DNA of 64,000 bases, from the NCBI RefSeq assembly GCF_016862915.1, contig NZ_BONW01000029.1:19906-83905 (forward strand). Reading direction: 5' to 3'. This DNA is from Plantactinospora endophytica. Its GTDB lineage: Bacteria > Actinomycetota > Actinomycetes > Mycobacteriales > Micromonosporaceae. Under the pieces are notes generated by a model that did not search any database, was not told where the DNA came from, and was given only the letters and a program-made list of their open reading frames with translations. Position numbers and translations under genes: made by a program. This document shows positions 43,803 to 50,988 of this stretch, one piece after another (within the stretch, counting starts at the first letter, position 1; every line of letters begins with the position of its first letter).

Positions 43803-45128
43803 TCAGCGCCACCCCACGTCGATCCGGTCGCCGCGCTCGTCGAAGAAGTGCAGGGCGTCCATGCGTACCGAGACGGCCATCGGGTGGCCGGCGGTGACCG
43901 CCGGGTACGGCGCCAGCCGTACCGCGAGTTCGGCCGGGCGGCGGTGGTGCCGGCCCGGATCGTTCAGCACGCTGGTCCGGGAACCCCGGGGACTCCGGAC
44001 GTCCAGGCTCGACTGGTCCGGCCCGCCGGTACGCCCGGTCAGCCGCTGCATCACCTGGCCGAGCCGCCGCAGCCCCCGGCCGGCCCCGGTCGGCCGCTCC
44101 TCGGTCACCGGCCCGCCCAGGTCGTCGACGACGATCGCGGTCGCCCCGACGTCGAGGAACGCCAGCGACTCGTGCCCGTGGTGCTCCAGGTAGCGGATGC
44201 GCCCCTGCAAGACGTCGCCCGGGGAGTCCGGGGCCACCGGGGTCAGCGCCTCGGCCCGCATCCCGACCACGATCCGCTCGCCGTGGTAGTGCGCCACCGC
44301 CCGCGCCCGGATGTCGTCCCAGGGCAGATAGAGCGCCTGCTCGCCGAGGTTGAGCGTGACGTACCGGTCGAGGTGCACGTAGACGGTCGCCTCCAGCAGG
44401 TTCATCCGGGGGCTGCCCAGGAACGCGGCGACGTAGAGGGTGGCCGGCCGGCCGTACACCTGGGTCGGGGTCCCGACGTCCTGGAGGACGCCCTTGCGCA
44501 TGATCGCCACCCGGTCGGCCATGGTCAGCGCCTCGGCCTGGTCGTGGGTGACGTAGATCGTGCTGACCCCCAGCTCGCGGACCAGCCCGGAGATCTCCGC
44601 GCGCAACTCCGCCCGGAGTCCGCTGTCCAGGTTGGACAGCGGCTCGTCCATCAGGAACAGGCCGGGACGCCGGACGATGGCCCGACCCATCGCGACCCGC
44701 TGGCGCTGCCCGCCGGAGAGTTGGCTGGGCTTGCGGCCGAGCACGTCGCCGATGCCGAGCGCGCTCGCCACGTCGGCGACCCGCTCACCGCGCGGGCCCT
44801 CCTCGACGCCGGAGAGCCGCAGCGGGAAGGCGATGTTCGCCCCGACCGACATATGCGGATACAGCGCAAAATCCTGGAAGACCATGGCAATTCCGCGTTC
44901 CCGCGGCGGCAGGTCGTTCGCCAGTTCGCCGTCGAGCATCACCGCGCCGGTGGTCGGGTCCTCCAGGCCGGCGACCATCCGGAGCACGGTGGACTTTCCG
45001 CAGCCCGAAGGCCCGAGCAACACCATGAACTCGCCGTCGTTGACGTCGAGACTGACGTTGTCGACCGCCACCGTCCCATCCGGGAATACCTTCGTGACGT
45101 CTTTGAGCGCGACGGTGGTCACCGTCAC
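43803..45128 (-). CDS. Sugar ABC transporter ATPase (MalK/UgpC/MsiK type)
   Basis: A 441-residue ATPase. Walker A GPSGCGKST (39-47), Q loop VFQDFALYPHMSVG, signature QLSGGQRQRVAMGRAI, Walker B LFLMDEPLSNLD and switch His in VTHDQAEALTMADR. The C-terminal regulatory OB-fold domain is present (AAFLGSPRMNLLEATVYV, VGMRAEALTPVAPD, RIRYLEHHGHESLAF). It carries an extra about 75-residue Arg/Pro-rich insert (about 340-415). No permease or sugar-binding gene is nearby, so it may serve several importers, as MsiK does in streptomycetes. GTG 45128 starts the domain. A dyad lies 70-90 bp upstream. Confidence 0.93.
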   Translation of the reverse strand: MTVTTVALKDVTKVFPDGTVAVDNVSLDVNDGEFMVLLGPSGCGKSTVLRMVAGLEDPTTGAVMLDGELANDLPPRERGIAMVFQDFALYPHMSVGANIAFPLRLSGVEEGPRGERVADVASALGIGDVLGRKPSQLSGGQRQRVAMGRAIVRRPGLFLMDEPLSNLDSGLRAELRAEISGLVRELGVSTIYVTHDQAEALTMADRVAIMRKGVLQDVGTPTQVYGRPATLYVAAFLGSPRMNLLEATVYVHLDRYVTLNLGEQALYLPWDDIRARAVAHYHGERIVVGMRAEALTPVAPDSPGDVLQGRIRYLEHHGHESLAFLDVGATAIVVDDLGGPVTEERPTGAGRGLRRLGQVMQRLTGRTGGPDQSSLDVRSPRGSRTSVLNDPGRHHRRPAELAVRLAPYPAVTAGHPMAVSVRMDALHFFDERGDRIDVGWR

Positions 45129-45196
45129 CTCCCCGCAGCGTTTTGGCCGGCCCCGGAATGACTGTGACGAGGATCATCGGAGAAGCCCATCGGGTA

Positions 45197-45215
45197 AACG
45201 TGCCATGTTCACGTT
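45197..45215. promoter_or_regulatory. Dyad upstream of the ABC ATPase gene
   Basis: AACGTG-N7-CACGTT in a short AT-rich patch between the leftward ATPase start (45128) and the upstream glycosyltransferase stop (45209). It overlaps the last codons of the glycosyltransferase gene. It could be an operator for a sugar-responsive repressor; no regulator gene is adjacent. Confidence 0.4.
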
Positions 45216-47404
45216 GTGACATGACGGTTACCAGACTCGATTCGATCCGCGTTGGTGAAAGTTCCACCCGCGCGGACGGCCGTGCCGAACTCGGCGTGCC
45301 GGGGCAGCCCGGCCCACTGCGCGCCGCCGTCCCGGAGGAAGTACTCCAGCCCGGGGTCCCAGGTGTGCCCGGCCGGCCGGCGCTGGTAGACGTAGCCAAG
45401 CGGATGGGTCCGGTAGACCAGCCCACCGGCCCGGCGTACCCGGTCGAGCAGCCCCCGGTCGACCGACCGGGGCACCGGGCGCCAGCCGCCGACGTCGGCC
45501 AGATCACCCCGGCCGACCAGGATCGTGCCCCCGGCGACGACCTGGGCGAAACTCTCCGGCGCCCCCGCGTCCCGCCGGACCGTGGTGTCCAGCGCGCCGA
45601 GATAGACGAACTCGGCCGCCTTGCCGACCAGGGTCGCGCCGGAGTGGTGCCGGGCCAGGACCAGGTCCCAGACGTGCTCCGGCCCGTACGTGTCGTCGTC
45701 GTCGAACTTGGTGACCAGGGTGCCCCGGGCCCGGGCGGTGGCCGCGACCATCGCCTCGCCGAAACTCTGCCGGGCCGGCACCTCGACGATCTCCAGCGGC
45801 CGACCGCAGTCGGCCAGCCACCGACGCAGCCCGGCCGGCAGGCGCACACCGTGCAGGCAGAGCACGATCTCCAACTCGGGATAGGTCTGCGCCGCGACGA
45901 TCCGGACCGCGTCGACGACGTGCTCCAGCCGCCGGGTCACCAGCAGCGCCGAGACCGACGGCAGCGCGCCGAGCCCGGGAAAGGTGGCCGCCGCCAGCCG
46001 GGGCAGGGCGAAGCCCCGGGCGTGCCGGCGGAGTACCGCCCGGCGCTGGCGTACCGCCCGGGCCTCCCAGTCCAGGTCGGTCTGCGGGTCGGGGCGGCCG
46101 GCGGGGCGGTCGGGCAGCGGGGCGCAGAGCAGGGCGACCACCTCGTCGGCCAACTGGGCCCGGCAGGACGGCGGCAGGCCGGGGGCGTGCACCAGTACGC
46201 CGGCCAGCACCAGGTGCAGCAGCAGGGCGGCTTCGGCCCGTGGTCGCCAGCCGGGTACCGAGCGGCAGTCGAGCACTCCGACCTCGGCAAGTGCCGACCA
46301 GGTCCGTTCGGGCAGCCACGGCCGGTCGAGCCGACCCCGGCAGTCCAGTCCGGCCGGTCCCCGGATCCGCCAACTTCCGCCGTCGGGGCCGGGGGCGAAG
46401 GTCAGCTCCGCCCGGGGCGCGTCCGGCCCGAACGGCCCGTACCGGCCGACGGGTACCGCGTGTTCGGCGTCGAGCAGTACCGGCCCGGTCCGGCCGTCGC
46501 CGTCGGTGTCCGGCACACCCAGCCGGTCGACGGTCAACCGGCTGCGGTACGCCATCGCCCCGGACCCGTCGCCCGTCACCTGCGGCGCCCGGTCGTCCGC
46601 CCGCAGCACCAGGTCGTACGGCCGTACGGCCGAGCTGTCCGGCAACTCCCCGGCGACGACCGCGAGCTGTGGTCCCGCCCCCAGCCAGCCGGGGAAGACG
46701 TCCTGGGCGGTCACCTCCGGGCTGCCCGGACTCGGCAGTGGACGGATCGGGGTGAGCAGCGGCAGCACGGCCACCAGCACCGATCGGAGCGGTACCGACC
46801 AGCGCAACTCCAGCTCGACCACCACCCGGCCCCGGTCGTGCCGGGGCAGTACGACCCGCTGGGCGAGCAGGTGCGGCACCGGGCCCAGCCGGCCGGACCA
46901 GCCCCGCTGCGGGATCTCCCAGTCCTGCACGACGACGGTGACCCGGCGTACCCGGGCCAGCGTGACGGGATGGTCGAGCAGGTGCCGCAGCCAGGTCACC
47001 GACCGGGCGGCGACGGCCATCCGGCCGACGAAGATCCGGTGCCACGCCGGCCCGGCCCGGTCGGCTCCGGGCGGCGGCTCCACTCCGGACGACCACTCCG
47101 GCCCGGCGGTCCCGTCCGCTGCCGACCGCCCGCTCTCCTCCGACCAGCCGGTATCCGCTGCCCACCCGGCCTCGGCTGCCCACCCGGTCTCCGGTGGCGA
47201 GCAGCCGGGGTCCGGTGCCGACCAGCCGGTGTCCGGTGCCGGCTCCGACCCGCCCTGTGCCGGTATCCGGGCCGGCGTGGGGAACTCCGGAAGCTCGGTC
47301 AGCCGGGAGCCGAGCATCGCCAGTGGCCACCGTCGCCGGCCGGTGAGGTCGCCGACGGCGACCCGCCAGCGGAGGTACTTCTCCGGGTCATCCCTGCCTG
47401 ACAC
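45209..47404 (-). CDS. Glycosyltransferase family 2-like with large novel N-part
   Basis: A 731-residue protein. The C-terminal about 250 residues are GT-A-like: VSALLVTRRLEHVVDAVRIV, AAQTYPELEIVLCLHG, VTKFDDDDTYGPEHVWDLVL (with the DxD-like DDDD), FVYLGALDT and GGTILVGRGDLADVGGW. The first about 470 residues are not recognised. They hold a repetitive segment at about 60-110 (DTGWSAPDPGC, ETGWAAEAGWAADTGW) and a beta-rich portion (HRIFVGRMAVAARSVTWL, VVLPRHDRGRVVVELELRWS). No membrane helix is evident. GTG 47404 is the start. It is divergent from a second glycosyltransferase 155 bp away; together they probably modify a surface glycan. Confidence 0.8.
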   Translation of the reverse strand: MSGRDDPEKYLRWRVAVGDLTGRRRWPLAMLGSRLTELPEFPTPARIPAQGGSEPAPDTGWSAPDPGCSPPETGWAAEAGWAADTGWSEESGRSAADGTAGPEWSSGVEPPPGADRAGPAWHRIFVGRMAVAARSVTWLRHLLDHPVTLARVRRVTVVVQDWEIPQRGWSGRLGPVPHLLAQRVVLPRHDRGRVVVELELRWSVPLRSVLVAVLPLLTPIRPLPSPGSPEVTAQDVFPGWLGAGPQLAVVAGELPDSSAVRPYDLVLRADDRAPQVTGDGSGAMAYRSRLTVDRLGVPDTDGDGRTGPVLLDAEHAVPVGRYGPFGPDAPRAELTFAPGPDGGSWRIRGPAGLDCRGRLDRPWLPERTWSALAEVGVLDCRSVPGWRPRAEAALLLHLVLAGVLVHAPGLPPSCRAQLADEVVALLCAPLPDRPAGRPDPQTDLDWEARAVRQRRAVLRRHARGFALPRLAAATFPGLGALPSVSALLVTRRLEHVVDAVRIVAAQTYPELEIVLCLHGVRLPAGLRRWLADCGRPLEIVEVPARQSFGEAMVAATARARGTLVTKFDDDDTYGPEHVWDLVLARHHSGATLVGKAAEFVYLGALDTTVRRDAGAPESFAQVVAGGTILVGRGDLADVGGWRPVPRSVDRGLLDRVRRAGGLVYRTHPLGYVYQRRPAGHTWDPGLEYFLRDGGAQWAGLPRHAEFGTAVRAGGTFTNADRIESGNRHVTT

Positions 47405-47546
47405 GCCGATCCCTTCGTCGGCCGGTGACGTACGCCGACCTACGCGGCGCTATCATGAGGGCACTTACAGTAGTCGACGGTCCGACCGATTTCGACCGAC
47501 ATCCGCCACGCGGCGTGCGGTTATCAGCTCTGCGCAACTGGATCGT

Positions 47547-47552
47547 TACACT
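47547..47552 (+). promoter_or_regulatory. -10 box of leaderless glycosyltransferase promoter
   Basis: TACACT with 7 nt to GTG 47560 matches the TANNNT consensus and leaderless spacing. It is the main reason for choosing GTG 47560 over the upstream in-frame codons. Confidence 0.55.
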
Positions 47553-47559
47553 GTGCCGC

Positions 47560-49212
47560 GTGTCCAGCCGCACCCGGGCCACCGTGCCCGCCTCCCCGGT
47601 CCGGTTGTTCCGCAACGACTGGAGCCGACTCCGCCCACCCGAGCTGGACGGCTGGCAGCCGAGCCGGTCCGTCTCGCTGGTCGTCCCGGCCCACGACTGC
47701 CAACCCTCCCTCGACCTCACCCTGGCCGCGCTGCGCGCCCAGACGTACCCGTCGGGGTTGTTGGAGGTGGTGGTGGTCGACGACGGCAGCGACCCGCCGA
47801 TCACGCTGCCCCGGATCCGGCCCGACAACTGCCGGCTGGTCCGGGTCGCCGACCACTTCGCCGGCTGGGGCCGGTCCGCCGCGCTGCACGTCGGCGCGGA
47901 GCAGAGCGAGGGCGAGATCCTGCACTGGCTCGACGCGGACATGCTCGTCTTCCCGGAACACGTGGCGGCGCAGGCCCGCTGGCTGCACGTCAGCGACGAG
48001 GTGGTCACGCTCGGCTACAAGCGCTTCGTCGACGCCGACTGGCCCACCGCCGAGCAGGTCGCCGAGAGCTGCGCGGCCGGCACCGCCGACCGGCTCTTCC
48101 GGCTCGACGAGACCGAGCCGCACGAGTACGTCGAACGGCTCATCGACGACACCGACCAGTTGCGCGGCGGCGACCACCTGAACTTCCGGGCACACGTCGG
48201 CGCCACCGCCGCCCTGTCCCGAAGCCTCTACCAGGAGACCGGCGGGCTCAACCCGGAACTGCGGCTCGGCGAGGACACCGAGTTCGGCTACCGGCTGGCC
48301 CAGGCGGGTGCGGTGTTCGTGCCCGAGCCGCTGGCCCGGAGCTGGCACCTCGGGCCGTCGCACATGATGACCCGGGGCGAGGCGCTGCGCCGGTACAACC
48401 GCCCGTACCTGGCCGACCTGATGCCGCAGCCGCGCTACCTGCGCTCCGCCGCGCAGCGGAGCTGGGCCGTACCGCTGGTCGTGGCGGTGGTCCGGGCCGA
48501 CGGGCCGTACGAGATGGTCCGCACCTGTGTGGACCGGCTGCTGGCCGGCGACCAGACCGACCTGCGGGTGGTGTTGGTGGCGGACTGGGCCGAGCTCACC
48601 GAGGAGCGGCGGTCCGTGCTTGTCGACCCGGTACTGGACCGACGGCTGCTCGCCGCGACGTACCGGTCCGAGCCCCGGGTGGAGTTGGCGCGGCAGGCGC
48701 CGGTGACGGCGTACCCCGCGCCGTACCTGCTGGAGATCGGGCCGCACCTCGGGGTGGACGCCGACACCGTACGCCGGCTGGTGGCGGTCGCCGACCAGTG
48801 GCGGGTGGGCCTGGTCCGGCTGCTGCCGGTCGGGGCGACGGCACCGGAGGACGGGCTGTCGCTGTGGCGTACCGCCGCGCTCAGCCGCGCGTTGCGGGTA
48901 CGCCGTCCCGCCGAGCCGCTGGACGAGGTGGTTGCCGAGGTGGCCGGCAAGCGCTGGGTGAGCGGCGACGACTTCGGAGTGGTCGACCTGCGGCTGCTGC
49001 CGGAGAACCGGTGGGTGTCGCCCCGGCCCCGGCTGGTGGTCCGGCCGGACAAGCGGGCTCGACGGGCCGCCCTGGCCGGAGTCGAGACGATCCCGGTCGG
49101 CGGGATCCGCTCCCTCGCCTCGGCCACCCGCTTCGTCGCCGGCCGGTACGCCGGGCTCGCCGCCGACCGGGTCCGGCAGCGGGTACGCCGTCCGGCCGGA
49201 CCGGTCGACTGA
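47560..49212 (+). CDS. Family 2 glycosyltransferase
   Basis: A 550-residue enzyme. The GT-A domain runs from about 30 to 280: RSVSLVVPAHDCQPSLDLTL, EVVVVDDGSDPPI, the metal-binding LHWLDADMLVF, TAALSRSLYQETGGLNPELR and LGEDTEFGYRLAQAG. The last motif (ED-x-E-x-x-x-R) holds the catalytic base region of polypeptide-GalNAc-transferase and chondroitin-synthase-like members. The C-terminal half (about 300-550) is a second, weaker GT-like module (VPLVVAVVRADGPYEMVRTC). No membrane anchor is seen. The start at GTG 47560 is set by the leaderless promoter. The gene ends 8 bp before a perfect bidirectional terminator. Confidence 0.87.
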   Translation: MSSRTRATVPASPVRLFRNDWSRLRPPELDGWQPSRSVSLVVPAHDCQPSLDLTLAALRAQTYPSGLLEVVVVDDGSDPPITLPRIRPDNCRLVRVADHFAGWGRSAALHVGAEQSEGEILHWLDADMLVFPEHVAAQARWLHVSDEVVTLGYKRFVDADWPTAEQVAESCAAGTADRLFRLDETEPHEYVERLIDDTDQLRGGDHLNFRAHVGATAALSRSLYQETGGLNPELRLGEDTEFGYRLAQAGAVFVPEPLARSWHLGPSHMMTRGEALRRYNRPYLADLMPQPRYLRSAAQRSWAVPLVVAVVRADGPYEMVRTCVDRLLAGDQTDLRVVLVADWAELTEERRSVLVDPVLDRRLLAATYRSEPRVELARQAPVTAYPAPYLLEIGPHLGVDADTVRRLVAVADQWRVGLVRLLPVGATAPEDGLSLWRTAALSRALRVRRPAEPLDEVVAEVAGKRWVSGDDFGVVDLRLLPENRWVSPRPRLVVRPDKRARRAALAGVETIPVGGIRSLASATRFVAGRYAGLAADRVRQRVRRPAGPVD

Positions 49213-49220
49213 GCTTCCGT

Positions 49221-49265
49221 CGTACACACGTTCTATCCACAGGCTGTGGATAGAACGTGTGTACG
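49221..49265. terminator. Perfect 22-bp inverted repeat, bidirectional terminator
   Basis: Arms 49221-49242 and 49244-49265 are perfectly complementary around one central base. The inner part reads TTCTATCCACAG-G-CTGTGGATAGAA. It sits exactly between two convergent genes (stops at 49212 and 49271). The stem is more AT-rich than its surroundings. Each arm contains CTATCCACA, one base from a DnaA box, which may be chance. Confidence 0.9.
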
Positions 49266-49270
49266 AGTGT

Positions 49271-50374
49271 TCAGTTGCTGGTGGGATCGGCGTCGAAGAG
49301 CGCCGCGTACATCTCGACCAGCATGCTCCGGCCCTTGATCCCGGCCGCCGCCTCCGGGCCCTTGATGCCGTCCGGCATCTGCCCGGCGCCGCCCTCGGGA
49401 CCGAGCGGGACGATGATCACCGGCGGCATCGGCTGGTAGTCGGCGGGTTCGGCCTCCCCGGTGATCAGCGCGCGGATGTTGGCCGCGATGAGCTGTCCCT
49501 GCATGCTCGCCCGGCCGGCCATGTTCAGGTCGGCGTCGGCCATGTCGCCGAGCGCGTAGACCCGGTCCTGGCCGTCGACCCGCAACTGCCGGTCGACCCG
49601 GAGGTAGCCGCGCTCGTCGCGGGCCTGGGCGAGCGCCCCGCGCAGGTAGCCGGTGGCCGGGCTGACCCCGAAGCAGCGGTACCAGACGTCGGCGGTCAGC
49701 TCCTCGCCGTCGCCGGTGCGGACCGAGATCGCCGCCCGGGTGGCCGGCTCGGCGGCAGGCAGGTCCAGCGGGCTGCCGAGCCGGAGTTCGACGCCGAGCT
49801 TGTCGAGCTGGCGGCGCAGCTCCTCGCGCAGCTCCGGCGCGTACGGGCCGGGCAGGATGTCGGGCCCGGCGTCGGCGACGGTCACGTGCTTCTCCGGGAA
49901 GAACGCCTTGATCTCGCCGGCCAGTTCCAGCCCGGACGGGCCGGCGCCGACCAGGAGTACCCGCTCGGCGCCGCGCAGCGCGTCGTGCGCCGCCCGTACC
50001 CGGTCCCGGGCGGTGGCCAGGTCCGGCTCGTCCACCTTGGCCGGGAACGGGTACGACGATCCGGTCGCCAACACCAGGTAGTCCGGGGTGAGCCGCTCGC
50101 CGGAGCCGAGGGTGACCTCCCGGCCGTCGGCTGCCACCACCCGGTCCCGGACGAAGCGCCCGCGCTTCAGCAGCCGGTCGTACGGGAAGAAGATCCGGTC
50201 CAGCCACTCCGGCTCGACCAGCGCCCGCCAGGCCGCCACGTTGTGCGTGAACGCCTCGGTCGGGTCGACCAGGGTCACCTCGGCGACGTCGTCGAGCGCC
50301 TTCGCCGCGTTGATCCCGCCATATCCGCCGCCCACGACGACCACGCTCGGCCGTGGGCTGATCCGCTCGCTCAT
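49271..50374 (-). CDS. NAD(P)/FAD-dependent oxidoreductase (NDH-2/FSP1-like)
   Basis: A 367-residue two-dinucleotide-fold flavoprotein. FAD site: SVVVVGGGYGGINAAKAL. NAD site: RVLLVGAGPSGLELAGEIKA. The second FAD contact is DRVYALGDMADADLNMAGRA. Also TPDYLVLATGSSYPFP. The layout fits type II NADH dehydrogenase or FSP1/AIF-like quinone reductases, without the C-terminal membrane helix of some NDH-2. It would pass electrons from NAD(P)H to a quinone or similar acceptor. ATG 50374 directly precedes the fold. Divergent from an HxlR regulator that probably controls it. Confidence 0.9.
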   Translation of the reverse strand: MSERISPRPSVVVVGGGYGGINAAKALDDVAEVTLVDPTEAFTHNVAAWRALVEPEWLDRIFFPYDRLLKRGRFVRDRVVAADGREVTLGSGERLTPDYLVLATGSSYPFPAKVDEPDLATARDRVRAAHDALRGAERVLLVGAGPSGLELAGEIKAFFPEKHVTVADAGPDILPGPYAPELREELRRQLDKLGVELRLGSPLDLPAAEPATRAAISVRTGDGEELTADVWYRCFGVSPATGYLRGALAQARDERGYLRVDRQLRVDGQDRVYALGDMADADLNMAGRASMQGQLIAANIRALITGEAEPADYQPMPPVIIVPLGPEGGAGQMPDGIKGPEAAAGIKGRSMLVEMYAALFDADPTSN

Positions 50375-50404
50375 TACTCTCCTCGAAGTAGTAGCACGGC
50401 CAGG

Positions 50405-50448
50405 GCTAGCCACTTCGGAAATGCTAGCGCCATCGGAAGCGATAGTAT
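50405..50448 (+). promoter_or_regulatory. Divergent promoter with paired GCTAGC boxes
   Basis: Two identical palindromes GCTAGC (50405-50410 and 50423-50428) lie 18 bp apart, upstream of TAGTAT (50443-50448), which is 6 nt before the HxlR ATG at 50455. The arrangement suggests a repressor site on the shared promoter and a leaderless regulator mRNA. Confidence 0.5.
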
Positions 50449-50454
50449 TCCGGC

Positions 50455-50808
50455 ATGCCGACGCCCGAGGTGCACCGCTCGGAGCGGTGCGCGCCCGCGG
50501 ACGCCGCGCTGACCCGGGCCTTCACGGTGCTCGGCAAGCGCTGGACGGCCAGCGTGCTGGGCACCCTGCGATCCGGCCCGGCCGGATTCCGGGAGATCTC
50601 CCGGGCCGTCGGCAAGGTCAGCGACTCGGTACTCTCCGACCGGTTGGCCGAGCTGACCGAAAACGGGCTGATCGTCCGGACCGTCCAGGAGGGGCCGCCG
50701 ATCGCCGTCTCCTACCGGCTGACCGACCGGGGCCAGGCGCTGATGCCGGCCCTGGAGCAGATCGCCCGCTGGGCCGCCGAACACCTGCCCGCCGAAGAGG
50801 ACTCCTAG
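50455..50808 (+). CDS. HxlR-family regulator
   Basis: A 117-residue winged-helix regulator. It has the N-terminal HxlR cysteine (RSERCAPADAALTRAF), the recognition region LGKRWTASVLGTLRSGPAGF, REISRAVGKVSDSVLSDRLA, and the wing VRTVQEGPPIAVSYRLTDRG. A single Cys12 suggests redox or electrophile sensing as in YodB/QorR-type proteins. That would suit control of the divergent quinone-reductase-like gene. ATG 50455 follows a TAGTAT box by 6 nt. Confidence 0.92.
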   Translation: MPTPEVHRSERCAPADAALTRAFTVLGKRWTASVLGTLRSGPAGFREISRAVGKVSDSVLSDRLAELTENGLIVRTVQEGPPIAVSYRLTDRGQALMPALEQIARWAAEHLPAEEDS

Positions 50809-50911
50809 CCCGCCGCCCCCGGCCCGCGTCGCGTCGGCGTCGGGCACTCAGCCGCGCTCTGCCGACTTGTCGAAGAAGGCGCCGTTGTCGTAGCGGCGGG
50901 CGTCGGTCGAC

Positions 50912-50988
50912 GCGCTCGGTCCGCTGTCGGCGCACTCAGCCGGGTCGGCCGGCGGCGCGCTCGGCCGCTGTCGGCGCGCTCAGTCGGG
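50912..50988. repeat. 32-33-bp direct repeat across a stop codon
   Basis: Copies at 50912-50944 and 50957-50988 share GCGCTCGG, CCGCTGTCGGCGC and CTCAG-CGGG. The second copy includes the stop and last residues of the leftward GT2-TagF gene (50980). The first lies just downstream of it. Confidence 0.8.

Noticed and set aside
45143..47401. 752-codon rightward frame opposite the glycosyltransferase
   Set aside because: Antisense shadow; the GT-A motifs are on the other strand.
49221..49265. Replication origin suggested by DnaA-box-like arms
   Set aside because: There is only one palindrome with imperfect boxes, with no cluster of DnaA boxes and no dnaA or dnaN gene nearby. A terminator between convergent genes explains it better.
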